64,000 nt of DNA from Ruminococcus sp. UNK.MGS-30 (GCA_000980705.1 LBCK01000001.1:558001-622000), one strand, 5' to 3'. Shown: positions 7,946 to 16,735, numbered from the stretch's first letter. The notes: a model not told the origin generated them from the sequence alone. Made by a program: numbers and translations.

Positions 7946-9026
7946 ATGAATTCAATGTAATATACAGCGCTCTGGCAATATTCCACGCCAGAATTGGCGG
8001 TACTGCATTTCCAATTTGTTTGTACGCATCAGAGGCAGAAACCGGGAATTCAAATGAGTCTGGAAATGACTGAAGTCTAGCACATTCACGTACACTAAGT
8101 CTTCTCCATCCAGTCATATCTAAAGGATTATTGGGATTGTTCGTTCTGTAATGTGCCTCAATGTTTCCATGATGTTCCGATCGAATTGTCGGAGACGGCT
8201 TATCCGCTTTAATTTGACAGTTCCCCTGCATATTCTTTCCGGGATAAAACTTTGCCTTTGAATAATCTTTAGACGTATGATTTTTGATTGTCGTTTTATC
8301 AATTACATTCCACAGATCATCAATCGCCTCTTTTGCAGTCATCCATGAGTTTCCTGTCACACCACCAAAAGTCTCCCTGGGATATTTCATTGATTTACAC
8401 AGATCATCTCTGATTCCCACTATGATAATCCTTATGCGATTTTGAGGCACACCAAAATCTGCTGCATTCAATGCCCGGTATTCAACACGATATCCTAATT
8501 TCCGAAAATCATCTAAAATCACATCTAATGCAGAATTACAGTCTGCTGTATTTCTGCGAATGCCATCTACATTTTCTGCAACAAAAGCAACTGGATTACT
8601 ATATGCAATTACTTTTTTCATCTCCAAATACAGGCGTCCCCTTTCGGAAGCTAACCCTTTTCTTTTTCCGGCTAAACTAAAATCCTGACACGGAAATCCT
8701 CCAATTACAATATCAGCCTTTGGGAGCAAAGTATAATCTAAATCTCGAATATCTCCACAGCATGGTTTTGAGTGAAAGTTATATGTATATGTGTCACAAG
8801 CCTTTTTTACAATGTCGTTTGCAAAAACAATTTCAAAAGGATTTCTATCAAAATTTCTCCCAAATACAGAAAAGCCACCTCGAAATCCTAAATCCATACC
8901 TCCACAACCACTAAAAAGCGAAATGACTTTTAATTTTTTTCCTACAGGAATACGATCTACACTAACAGTTTTACTATATTTTTTTACTTGACTTTTCGTT
9001 TCAAAAAAGGATAATTGTCCTTCCAC
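7944..9026 (-). CDS. DNA (cytosine-5) methyltransferase of the type II system
   Basis: 360 aa with the ordered motifs of C5 methylases: I LFSGCGGMDLGF (near 37-48), IV GGFPCQDFS with catalytic C113, VI ENVDGIRRN (E151), VIII QNRIRIIIVG, IX RECARLQSFPDSF and X QIGNAVPP. The target-recognition region lies between VIII and IX (about 240-310; it contains KPSPTIRSEHHGNI). The start is a GTG at 9026 with GGGAG about 9 nt upstream. It converges on the nuclease gene and protects host DNA from it. The gene begins 44 nt after the sugar transferase, so it may be read from that transcript or from a weak local promoter. Confidence 0.95.
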   Translation of the reverse strand: MEGQLSFFETKSQVKKYSKTVSVDRIPVGKKLKVISLFSGCGGMDLGFRGGFSVFGRNFDRNPFEIVFANDIVKKACDTYTYNFHSKPCCGDIRDLDYTLLPKADIVIGGFPCQDFSLAGKRKGLASERGRLYLEMKKVIAYSNPVAFVAENVDGIRRNTADCNSALDVILDDFRKLGYRVEYRALNAADFGVPQNRIRIIIVGIRDDLCKSMKYPRETFGGVTGNSWMTAKEAIDDLWNVIDKTTIKNHTSKDYSKAKFYPGKNMQGNCQIKADKPSPTIRSEHHGNIEAHYRTNNPNNPLDMTGWRRLSVRECARLQSFPDSFEFPVSASDAYKQIGNAVPPILAWNIARALYITLNS

Positions 9027-9070
9027 AACAACATACTCCCTGCCCAGCGGCTCTCCAGAACCTTATTCTC

Positions 9071-9859
9071 TTATCTTGCGCCTTTTTTCATAATCACCAC
9101 GCCGATGGTCTTGAACAGCAGTTTCAGATCCAGTCCGGCGCTGCGTGTCTTTATGTATTCGATGTCGGATTCCACCCACTTGTCGAATTCCATGTCACTT
9201 CTGCCCTCTACCTGGCAAATGCAGGACAGACCGCCTTTTACCATCAGCCGCTGCATCTGGTGCGGCGTATAGAGGACAACCTCTCTCGGAAGCGGCGGCC
9301 GGGGACCGATGATCGACATATGACCGCAGAAAACATCCCACAGCTGCGGCAGCTCGTCGATGGACGCCTTGCGGATGAACCGCCCGATCTTGGTGATGCG
9401 TGGATCGTTCTCGCTCTTGAACGCCAGCCCGTCGGTCTCGTTCTCCTTCTGCACCTCTGCGAACTTCTTCTCCGCATCCACGCACATAGAGCGGAACTTG
9501 TGCATCCGAAAGACCTTTCCGTTTTCCGTAAGGCGTGCCTGCGAAAAGATCGGCGAACCCTTGTCGTCCAGATAGATCACCAGCGCCACAACGCCCATCG
9601 GAATTGCCAGCAGGATCAGTCCCAGCGACGAAACCACAATGTCAAACAGCCGTTTCACAAAGCGATAACCCAAACCGCCACGGGGCTTGACTTCGCTGTA
9701 GCGCAGCGTCTCCGCCACGCCGGAAGAAAGCAGCCGCAGCGCACGATCATCAAATTCCAGGATGGGATATTCTGTCACGCCCTCCGGATTTTCCTTCAGG
9801 GAGGACAGGGTGATCTCCGTTACCTGTTCTTCTGTCAGATTGGCTTTTGTATTACCCAT
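9071..9859 (-). CDS. Polyprenyl-phosphate hexose-1-phosphate transferase (bacterial sugar transferase)
   Basis: 262 aa. Residues about 1-55 are a short cytoplasmic head. One hydrophobic segment follows (FDIVVSSLGLILLAIPMGVV), then the catalytic domain of the WbaP/PglC family: KFRSM, then DELPQLWDV and GPRPPLP. It would move a hexose-1-phosphate from a nucleotide sugar to undecaprenyl phosphate, the first step of capsule, exopolysaccharide or teichoic acid assembly. The polysaccharide operon at 42-53 kb lacks such an initiator, so this distant gene may serve it (inference). Monocistronic apart from the methyltransferase downstream. Confidence 0.88.
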   Translation of the reverse strand: MGNTKANLTEEQVTEITLSSLKENPEGVTEYPILEFDDRALRLLSSGVAETLRYSEVKPRGGLGYRFVKRLFDIVVSSLGLILLAIPMGVVALVIYLDDKGSPIFSQARLTENGKVFRMHKFRSMCVDAEKKFAEVQKENETDGLAFKSENDPRITKIGRFIRKASIDELPQLWDVFCGHMSIIGPRPPLPREVVLYTPHQMQRLMVKGGLSCICQVEGRSDMEFDKWVESDIEYIKTRSAGLDLKLLFKTIGVVIMKKGAR

Positions 9860-10038
9860 TCTCTACATTCTCTCTTTCACCCAAAAAATACGACTATTCT
9901 TATTATATCGTATCCCACCGACCTTGTCAACTGGAAAATGTTGATTTTTCACAAAACTGCACAAAAAAGCGGATACCGCAGTACCCGCTTTTCTCTGTTT
10001 CAGGCGATACCGGACACGCCGTCCGGTTTCTTCTGCAA

Positions 10039-11985
10039 TTACTTCTGCTTGGTGCGAACCTCTTCGGTGAGCTTTGCCGTCAGCTCTGCCACGCTCATGC
10101 TGCCCAGATCCTCGCCGTTGCGCTTGCGGACTGCGACGGTCTTTTCCTCGCATTCCTTGTCGCCGATGGTCAGCATATACGGCACCTTTTCCATGGTTGC
10201 CTGGCGGATCTTCCAGCCCACCTTTTCGGCACGGCTGTCCACCTCAACACGGAGACCGGCAGCCTCCAGTTCCTTCTTGACCTCATACGCAAAGTCCAGA
10301 TGACGGTCTGCGATGGGTACCAGACGAACCTGTTCCGGTGCGATCCACAGCGGCATTGCGCCGCCGAAGTGTTCGATCATGTATGCCAGCGTACGCTCAT
10401 AGCAGCCCAGGGATGTTCTGTGGATGATGTACGGCAGCTTTTTCTGACCGTCCTTGTCCTTGTAGTACATACCAAACCGCTCTGCCAGCAGCATATCGAT
10501 CTGGATGGTAACCAGGGTATCTTCCTTGCCGAATACATTCTTGTACTGGATGTCCAGCTTCGGGCCATAGAACGCCGCCTCGTCGATGCCAACCTCGTAC
10601 TTCACGCCCAGGTGATCCAGGATATTGCCCATCACACGCTGTGCCTCTTCCCACTGCTCCGATGTACCCTCGTACTTGTTGCCCGGATTTGCCGGATCCC
10701 ACTGGGAGAACCGGAAGGTGCAGTCGTCCAGCAGTCCTACGGTATCCAGGAAATACTTTGCCAGCTGCAAGCAGTTCTTGAACTCCTCTTCCAGCTGATC
10801 CGGACGCAGGATGTAGTGACCCTCAGAAATGGTGAACTGGCGGACACGGATCAGACCGTGCATTTCGCCGGAATCCTCGTTGCGGAACAGGGTAGAAGTC
10901 TCTGTCAGACGCATCGGCAGATCACGGTAAGAACGCTGACGGTTCAGATATACCTGATACTGGAACGGGCAGGTCATAGGACGCAGGGCAAAGCATTCCT
11001 TGGTCTCATCGTGGGGATCGCCCAGCACGAACATACCGTCCAGATAGTGATCCCAGTGACCGGAGATCTTGTACAGTTCCCGTTTTGCCAGCAGCGGTGT
11101 CTTGGTCAGCAGGCAGCCGTGTGCCTGTTCCACGTCTTCTACCCAGCGCTGGAGCAGCTGAACCACTCTTGCGCCCTTGGGCAGCAGCACCGGCAGACCC
11201 TGACCGATAACGTCAACGGTGGTGAAGTATTCCAGTTCCCGGCCCAGCTTGTTGTGGTCACGCTTTCTTGCCTCTTCCAGCTTTGCCAGATGCTCTTCCA
11301 GCATCGACGCCTTGGGGAATGCCACAGCATACACACGGGACAGCATCTTGTTCTTTTCTGAACCTCTCCAGTATGCACCGGTGCAGGACAGCAGCTTGAA
11401 CGCCTTGATCGTGCCGGTAGCCATCAGGTGCGGACCGGCGCACAGATCGGTGAAATCGCCCTGCTGATAGAAGGAGATCGGCTCACCGTTTCCGGCGTGT
11501 TCCTCGCACAGTTCCACTTTGTACGGCTCATCCATCTCTTTCAGCTTTGCCACAGCCTCTTCCGGCGACAGATAGAACTGTTCCAGCTTTTCGTTTGCCT
11601 TGACGATCTTCTTCATCTCAGCCTCGATCTTGGTCAGTTCCTCCTGGCTGAACGGATGCTCTACGTCAAAATCATAATAGAAACCGGTGTCGATCGCCGG
11701 ACCGATTGCCAGCTTTGCCTCCGGATACAGATGCTTGACTGCCTGCGCCAGCACGTGAGATGCGGTGTGCCAGAATGTCTTTTTGCCCTCTTCGCTGTCG
11801 AAGGTCATGACCTCAAATGTGCAGTCATGGTCGATGACGGTGCGCAGGTCACAGACCTCGCCGTCCAGCTTGACACAGCAGGCTGCCTTGTACAGTCCCA
11901 TGCCGATGCCCTTAATAACTTCTGCCGCAGCGGTGGGTGCTTCCAGCTCCCGGATGCTGCCGTCTTTCAATGTCAGTTGAATCAT
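10039..11985 (-). CDS. thrS: Threonyl-tRNA synthetase
   Basis: 648 aa, full length. Start at the ATG at 11985 (GGAAG just upstream); the longer open frame extends into the T-box leader. It has an N-terminal TGS domain (MIQLTLKDGSIREL), then the SAD/editing domain with HxxxH (HTASHVLAQAVKH), the class II catalytic core (motif 2 RNEDSGEMHGLIRVRQF, motif 3 near GCYERTLAY) and a C-terminal anticodon-binding domain. It charges tRNA-Thr. Expression is governed by the T-box riboswitch immediately upstream. Confidence 0.97.
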   Translation of the reverse strand: MIQLTLKDGSIRELEAPTAAAEVIKGIGMGLYKAACCVKLDGEVCDLRTVIDHDCTFEVMTFDSEEGKKTFWHTASHVLAQAVKHLYPEAKLAIGPAIDTGFYYDFDVEHPFSQEELTKIEAEMKKIVKANEKLEQFYLSPEEAVAKLKEMDEPYKVELCEEHAGNGEPISFYQQGDFTDLCAGPHLMATGTIKAFKLLSCTGAYWRGSEKNKMLSRVYAVAFPKASMLEEHLAKLEEARKRDHNKLGRELEYFTTVDVIGQGLPVLLPKGARVVQLLQRWVEDVEQAHGCLLTKTPLLAKRELYKISGHWDHYLDGMFVLGDPHDETKECFALRPMTCPFQYQVYLNRQRSYRDLPMRLTETSTLFRNEDSGEMHGLIRVRQFTISEGHYILRPDQLEEEFKNCLQLAKYFLDTVGLLDDCTFRFSQWDPANPGNKYEGTSEQWEEAQRVMGNILDHLGVKYEVGIDEAAFYGPKLDIQYKNVFGKEDTLVTIQIDMLLAERFGMYYKDKDGQKKLPYIIHRTSLGCYERTLAYMIEHFGGAMPLWIAPEQVRLVPIADRHLDFAYEVKKELEAAGLRVEVDSRAEKVGWKIRQATMEKVPYMLTIGDKECEEKTVAVRKRNGEDLGSMSVAELTAKLTEEVRTKQK

Positions 11986-12007
11986 ACTTCCATCTTCCTT
12001 TCCAGAA

Positions 12008-12276
12008 TGAGTAAATGCAAAAAGTCCCTTACACAGTAAAGGACTGTGCAAGGGACGATGAAAAATCTATCGTGGTTCCACCCTTGTTTCATGTACGTGT
12101 CAAAGGCACATACACCTCGTGGTGTCCGATAACGGGGACAAGCCGCTGCGGATTGGGCAGACTCCGGGAGTGGTATGCGCATTTCTTGGCTTTTTGCCGC
12201 TGCTCTCAGCCGGTGACAGCGGTTCTCTGCAAAAAAGCCCCGGCGAAATGTGCCGTTCCCTTCAACGCTTTCGTAA
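12008..12276 (-). promoter_or_regulatory. Threonine T-box riboswitch
   Basis: Minus-strand leader of thrS, about 270 nt. The conserved T-box sequence AGGGTGGAACCACGAT is at 12069-12084. Downstream, GTCCCTTGCACAGTCC...TGTAAGGGAC with a U run (12018-12056) is the intrinsic terminator, whose 5' half can instead pair with the T-box. Uncharged tRNA-Thr should stabilise the antiterminator. Upstream Stem I is present, but I did not assign the specifier codon with confidence (an ACC near 12170 is a candidate). Confidence 0.93.
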
Positions 12277-12281
12277 GAACT

Positions 12282-12310
12282 AGTATAGCACAAATGCCGG
12301 AGCTTGTCAA
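12282..12310 (-). promoter_or_regulatory. thrS promoter
   Basis: On the minus strand: consensus TTGACA, 17-bp spacer, TATACT (complement at 12305-12310 and 12282-12287), directly before the T-box leader. Confidence 0.85.
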
Positions 12311-12358
12311 CTGCTTTTTTGCACAAAACGCACAGAAAAATTTTTAGAAGGTTCCTTG

Positions 12359-12537
12359 AAATATAATCCCCCTGCCCCTTCGGGACATCCCCCTTTTCAA
12401 GGGGGACATGGTGAATGCCTCCCTTGAAAAGGGTGATTCCCCACGGGGTGGGGAAATGTCACCGTAGGTGACAAAGGGGACCGCTCGGTACGAGGTGGCT
12501 GCTCCATAAGGAGCAGCCGGAGGGATTATCCTCTCAG
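12359..12537. repeat. Composite intergenic repeat with several hairpins
   Basis: This 180-nt stretch between thrS and the tam-like gene has several self-complementary pieces: CCCCCTTTTCAAGGGGG, CCCCACGGGGTGGGG, GTCACCGTAGGTGAC and GGCTGCTCCATAAGGAGCAGCC. Phrases such as CTCCCTTGAAAAGG recur in the family A repeat at 30405, so this is probably a related dispersed element. No gene is seen here. Confidence 0.5.
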
Positions 12538-12559
12538 ACAAACGCACATTCTCCCCGAC

Positions 12560-13330
12560 TCACCGCTCCCCCAAAAAGAACAGCCGTGGAAACGGAAAGA
12601 TCACGCTGCCGTCTTTCTGTACCGGATACGCCTGCTTCACGCCGTCCAGCACATCCTTTTCGAATTCCTGCTGCAGTTCCGGGGTCAGCGCCGCCAGATA
12701 CGGCCGCAGTCCCGTGCCACGATACCACTCCATAATGGCATCGTGGGATAGCATAGCGTGCATATAGACCGTTTCCCACAGTTCAAAGCTGTCCGTGATC
12801 TCCCCCAGCAGGTCGTAATATTCCGAAACCGTCAGCTGGTAAAAGATACGAGGCGACGGAAAATGCGCTTTCCACTTTTCCCCTGCCGCCAGTGCCTGGA
12901 TGATCTGGTGGATGGGTTCTTTCTGGTTGATCGGGATCTGCACCGCCAGAATGCCGCCCGGACGGAGCAGCTGCATCATTTCCCGGAGCAGTTTCGGATG
13001 GTTCGGAATCCACTGGATGCAGGCGTTGGAAAACACCACATCAAAATCCCTGTCCAGCGTCCCCAGTTCCGTGCCGGCATCGCACAGCTGAAACCGCATT
13101 TCCGGATGCGCCTGTGCCGCCGCCCGTATCATTTCCGGCGAACTGTCCACGCCCAGGATATCCGCCTGCGGAAACCGCTGCCGCAGCACCTCCGTGCTGT
13201 TTCCCGGACCGCAGCCAATGTCGATGATCTTCCTTGGCTGTTCCAGCGGAATCCGTGCCGCCAGATCTCTGGACGGCTGTGTCCGCTGTGCGCCGAATTT
13301 CAGATACTGCGCTGCATCCCAGCTGCTCAT
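12560..13330 (-). CDS. tam: SAM-dependent methyltransferase, trans-aconitate 2-methyltransferase-like
   Basis: 256 aa, one class I methyltransferase domain. The SAM loop is IIDIGCGPGNSTEVL (about 35-50), followed by acidic GVDSS and the post-I motif FDVVFSNACIQWIPNH. The length and the IQWIPNH and LTVSEYYDLL features resemble Tam, which methylates trans-aconitate, a by-product that inhibits aconitase. The substrate is inferred from the family and could differ. Its ATG overlaps the queH stop (ATGA at 13327-13330), so it is translationally coupled as the last gene of the amidase-queH-tam string. Confidence 0.72.
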   Translation of the reverse strand: MSSWDAAQYLKFGAQRTQPSRDLAARIPLEQPRKIIDIGCGPGNSTEVLRQRFPQADILGVDSSPEMIRAAAQAHPEMRFQLCDAGTELGTLDRDFDVVFSNACIQWIPNHPKLLREMMQLLRPGGILAVQIPINQKEPIHQIIQALAAGEKWKAHFPSPRIFYQLTVSEYYDLLGEITDSFELWETVYMHAMLSHDAIMEWYRGTGLRPYLAALTPELQQEFEKDVLDGVKQAYPVQKDGSVIFPFPRLFFLGER

Positions 13331-13977
13331 GATGATGCCATCTCCTTTTCCCGGCGTTCCGCCTCCAGACGGCTGTACACACAGCCGCAGAAGTTCTGCC
13401 GATAGAGGTCATATTCTCTGGACAGTACGATCGAGCGCTGATAGCCGCCTTTTTTCTTAAAATCCGTGGGCAGCCATGCAATGCCGTACTGCTGCGCCAA
13501 TTCCGTTCCCTTTGTATTGATGAAAACGGCGTCCTTGTGGGGACTGATGGTCAGCGTCGTGCAGACATAGTCCGGACGCTCCGGCTGCTGCAAGGCAATG
13601 CGGAACGTCTCTTCCAGACGATGCCCGATGCACTTCTGACACCGCAGCCCACGCTCCGGCAGGTCTTCCAGACCTTTTGCCAGAGCATAAAACCGTTCCG
13701 GCACATAGTCCCCGTCCACGATGCGCACCGGATGCCCCAGGGGCAGCTCCTGCACCAGACGTTTCAGCTCCGCCTTCCGGTGGAGATACTCCGACTCCGG
13801 CGAAATGTTCGGGTTATAGAAAAACAGGGTGATGTTGAAATATTGACTCAGATATTCCAGCACATAGCTGCTGCACGGCGCACAGCAGCTGTGCAGGAAC
13901 AGCGCCGGCACATGATCCTCCGGCAGCTGCGCCAGAATCCGGTCAGTTTCCAACTGATAATTGATTCTGGATTGCAT
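13327..13977 (-). CDS. queH: Epoxyqueuosine reductase QueH
   Basis: 216 aa from the ATG at 13977; the open frame extends further upstream but would overlap the amidase gene more. Conserved features of the DUF208/QueH family are present: a double Cys in HSCCAPCSS, CxxC in RCQKCIGHR, and TDFKKKGGYQRSI with later CGC. It reduces epoxyqueuosine to queuosine in tRNA wobble modification, the non-cobalamin alternative to QueG. The start lies 35 bp inside the amidase 3' end and the stop overlaps the tam-like start, indicating tight cotranscription. Confidence 0.9.
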   Translation of the reverse strand: MQSRINYQLETDRILAQLPEDHVPALFLHSCCAPCSSYVLEYLSQYFNITLFFYNPNISPESEYLHRKAELKRLVQELPLGHPVRIVDGDYVPERFYALAKGLEDLPERGLRCQKCIGHRLEETFRIALQQPERPDYVCTTLTISPHKDAVFINTKGTELAQQYGIAWLPTDFKKKGGYQRSIVLSREYDLYRQNFCGCVYSRLEAERREKEMASS

Positions 13978-14827
13978 TCTGTGTGCCTGCATCAGCGGCG
14001 CCGGCTGCACCGGATGCCGTGGTTTCTGCTGCTGTCGTATCGGTGGATGCAGCACTGTTGTCACCGCCCAGTGCTGTGGTGGCTGCTGCGGATGCGCTGT
14101 TGGACGGTGTCACCTGCAAATAATTGCAGATGCCCTGTGCCAGTGCCGCCGCAATGTTGTCCTCGTTGTCCAGAATCCACTGTGCCACGTTCGGGCCGTC
14201 GTGATACTCCACTTCAATGAGGCAGCTGGGGCTTTTGTTTGCGCCGATCTCATACTGATAGTTGTCCGAACCGCTCTGCGAGCCGTCGATCAGACCCTGG
14301 TCTGCGGTAGGCGTAAGCGCTGCTACCGGATCATACACTGCCTGTGCCAGATTCTTGCTTGCCTCCGAAGATGCGTTGTAGTAGCAGTCTGTTCCCACGC
14401 CGGTGCCGGCATTGGTGTGGATCGCCACATATGCCGCCAGGTTCTTGTCGCCCATTGCCGTCTTGGTCTGGATGCTGTCGTTGTCTCCAGCCACGATGAC
14501 GGTCACGCCGGACTGTTCCAAAATCGCTGCGGTTTTCTGCGCCAGAATGCGGCAGACAGCAGCCTCGTTGGTATCGCCCACATAAAAGGCGTTGTCCTCC
14601 TGGTTGGACGGGCTGAGATAAACGGTCTTGCTGTAGTCGCTTTCGGTCGGAGCCGTAGTGGTCTCCTGGGTGGGTGTGGTGGTCACCGTGCCGTTGTTCT
14701 TCTTGTTCTTGTTGCTGGAACAGCTGGAGCAGCACTTCACCAGCAGAACGATCAGCAGAATGAGAACCAGCAGTACCGCAAGAATGCGGTCATACCGGAC
14801 ACGACGATGGTTGCTTTTGGATGCCAT
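13943..14827 (-). CDS. Membrane-anchored amidase_3-like protein (possible N-acetylmuramoyl-L-alanine amidase)
   Basis: 294 aa. A basic N-terminus and one membrane segment (about 12-31) are followed by a Cys/Ser-rich turn and a Thr-rich linker (45-63). Residues about 66-238 follow the amidase_3 pattern: the glutamate of NEAAVCR, the histidine of AIHTNAG and the terminal glutamates of CLIEVEYHDG are present. The first zinc-ligand region, normally a GHGG motif, reads YLSPSNQEDN, so one histidine ligand is missing. The tail (240-294) is low-complexity Ala/Ser/Thr. It may bind or cut peptidoglycan at the outer membrane face. Sits between ricT and queH on the same strand. Confidence 0.72.
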   Translation of the reverse strand: MASKSNHRRVRYDRILAVLLVLILLIVLLVKCCSSCSSNKNKKNNGTVTTTPTQETTTAPTESDYSKTVYLSPSNQEDNAFYVGDTNEAAVCRILAQKTAAILEQSGVTVIVAGDNDSIQTKTAMGDKNLAAYVAIHTNAGTGVGTDCYYNASSEASKNLAQAVYDPVAALTPTADQGLIDGSQSGSDNYQYEIGANKSPSCLIEVEYHDGPNVAQWILDNEDNIAAALAQGICNYLQVTPSNSASAAATTALGGDNSAASTDTTAAETTASGAAGAADAGTQNAIQNQLSVGN

Positions 14828-14848
14828 AAGAATTACCTCCTATAAATG

Positions 14849-15715
14849 CTATTTATCTTCCAGAGATTTCAGTGCCTTGCGTTCCGCCGGATTGACCTTG
14901 ATCTTTCCGTCACGCAGCAGCGTCACATCATCCCGTTTCACCTTGACCGGTACATCCGATTTTTCCGGAATGACCTTTAAGTCGCCTGTCAGCGGATTGG
15001 TCTCGCAGACCTTCGCCTTGGTGCCGTCCTGCATGGTGACGACAGCGCCCACCTTCGGCGTAATGCGGAGCAGTTCCTCATAGACGTTCTGCTCATACTT
15101 GAGACAGCACATCAGTCTGCCGCAGCAGCCGGAGATCTTGGTGGGGTTAAGGGACAGACCCTGTTCCTTTGCCATGCGGATGGAGACCGGCTGGAAGTCC
15201 TGCAAATGTCCCTTGCAGCAGAACTCTCTGCCGCAGATGCCGATGCCGCCCAGGATCTTCGCCTTGTCCCGGACGCCGATCTGCCGCAGCTCGATGCGGG
15301 TGCGGAACACTGCCGCCAGATCTTTTACCAGTTCCCGGAAGTCCACCCGGTTGTCTGCGGTGAAATAGAACAGCAGCTTGCTGTTGTCAAACGTACATTC
15401 CACGTCCACCAGATTCATTTTCAGATTCCGATAGGCGATCTTCTGCTGGCATACCTGGAATGCCCGCTCTTCCTTTTTCCGGTTTTGTTCCAGCGTGCGC
15501 CGGTCCTCCCGGGTCGCCACCCGGAGGATCTGCTTCAGCGGCGCCGTCACCTGCTCTTTGGGGATCTGCTTGTTGGCGATCGCCACTTCACCGCATTCCG
15601 TACCACGGGCAGTTTCTGTGATGACCAGGTCTCCGCTTTTCACCTTCCAGCTCCCCGGAGAAAAATAATACACCTTGCCGCCGTTCTTGAACCGAACGCC
15701 GATAATTTCAATCAT
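14849..15715 (-). CDS. ricT: PSP1-domain protein RicT (YaaT)
   Basis: 288 aa, typical length. The PSP1 domain occupies about residues 60-150. The cysteine-rich signature GICGREFCCKGHL and SGCCGRLMCCLKYE (about 175-215) matches the RicT family, whose Cys residues hold Fe-S clusters in the Bacillus RicAFT complex that stimulates RNase Y-dependent mRNA maturation and sporulation. It follows holB by 42 nt, the same neighbour order as in Bacillus (holB-ricT). RNase Y itself is encoded 5 kb away at 20292-21878. Confidence 0.92.
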   Translation of the reverse strand: MIEIIGVRFKNGGKVYYFSPGSWKVKSGDLVITETARGTECGEVAIANKQIPKEQVTAPLKQILRVATREDRRTLEQNRKKEERAFQVCQQKIAYRNLKMNLVDVECTFDNSKLLFYFTADNRVDFRELVKDLAAVFRTRIELRQIGVRDKAKILGGIGICGREFCCKGHLQDFQPVSIRMAKEQGLSLNPTKISGCCGRLMCCLKYEQNVYEELLRITPKVGAVVTMQDGTKAKVCETNPLTGDLKVIPEKSDVPVKVKRDDVTLLRDGKIKVNPAERKALKSLEDK

Positions 15716-15757
15716 ACACGATTCCTTTCTATTTTAAGGCAATACCGTATCAAGCGC

Positions 15758-16726
15758 TCAGCCGTCCATACAGTCTGCGCAAAACGCCGCCAGCGCCAGA
15801 GGCAGATTCACGTTCGCCTCCATGGCAGCATATGTTCTGTCCACTGCCTGGTGCATGGCTTGTCCGGCGCTGCTGGAGAGCCGTTCTGCCAGCTTTCTTG
15901 CGCCCGGCGCATCACAGCCGATGCCCTCTGCCCGGGGATCATACTTCCACACCATCGCATCCCGGATGGTGCGGTCAAACAGGCTGAGAAACAGCGCCGT
16001 CCGTTCCCGTTCCTTGCCCAACTGAGAAACTGCCTGTAAAAATGCGTATTCATTCTTATTTATTATACTATTGATTGCGGATTTTGTCAATCCGGCGACT
16101 TCACGAATTGGCATATTTTCCAAAAAATTTAAGCACTGCCCGATGTTCCCGTGGAACACCCCTACTGCCTCTGCCGCATCCTCCGGCGAAACGCCGTGTT
16201 CCTCCAGCGCCGTCCGGCACTCCTGCTCCGTGACCGGCGACACCGCCAGCGACACGATACGGGAGCGCACCGTAGGCAAAAGCGCCGTGGGCGACGTTGC
16301 CGTAAAAATGAAGTAGCCGTAAGTCGGCGGCTCTTCCACCGCCTTCAACAGCAGGTTCTGCGTCCGGGTGTCCATGTGGTCACAGTCCCCGAATACATAG
16401 CACTTGGCGTCTCCCTCGTTGGGCGGCGATGCCAGATCCATGCAGACCTCACGCACCGTATCCACCGAGAATCCGCCACGCTTTCCGCTGTGTTCCACAA
16501 AGCGCACATCCGGATGCACGCCGTCCGCCAGCATCCGGCAGGATTTGCAGACACCGCAGGGCTTTTCCGCCCCGGTACAGAGCAGTTCTGCCAGGAACCG
16601 CTTTGCCAGCGTCTTTTTTCCCAGCCCGGCTTCTCCGTAAAAGAGAAAGCCGTGTGCCGCACGGTCTCTTTTCAGCATCTGGTGCAGCGTCTCCTGCACC
16701 TGTGCATTTCCATAAAATCGTTCCAT
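15758..16726 (-). CDS. holB: DNA polymerase III delta-prime subunit
   Basis: 322 aa, AAA+ clamp-loader fold. It has a Walker A-like GEAGLGKKT (about 32-40), the zinc-binding Cys group CGVCKSCRM, a Walker B-region D in CYVFGDCDHMD, and the sensor motif ATSPTALLPTVRSR. It is part of the clamp loader that places the beta clamp on primed DNA. The gene lies between the decarboxylase (9 nt gap) and ricT. A stretch around residues 212-222 is unusually AT-rich and contains a perfect promoter-like sequence on the coding strand. Confidence 0.93.
   Translation of the reverse strand: MERFYGNAQVQETLHQMLKRDRAAHGFLFYGEAGLGKKTLAKRFLAELLCTGAEKPCGVCKSCRMLADGVHPDVRFVEHSGKRGGFSVDTVREVCMDLASPPNEGDAKCYVFGDCDHMDTRTQNLLLKAVEEPPTYGYFIFTATSPTALLPTVRSRIVSLAVSPVTEQECRTALEEHGVSPEDAAEAVGVFHGNIGQCLNFLENMPIREVAGLTKSAINSIINKNEYAFLQAVSQLGKERERTALFLSLFDRTIRDAMVWKYDPRAEGIGCDAPGARKLAERLSSSAGQAMHQAVDRTYAAMEANVNLPLALAAFCADCMDG
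16062..16090 (-). promoter_or_regulatory. Consensus promoter inside holB
   Basis: On the minus (coding) strand: TTGACA (complement at 16085-16090), 17-bp spacer, TATAAT (complement at 16062-16067), both hexamers perfect. It points toward ricT, the amidase, queH and the tam-like gene and could give them holB-independent expression. Confidence 0.55.
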
Positions 16727-16735
16727 ATGCGCCTC

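Noticed and set aside
15733..15746. TTAAGGCAATACCG near the holB stop as another MITE-like end
   Set aside because: Only 14 bp match and no partner end is nearby; too short to separate from chance.
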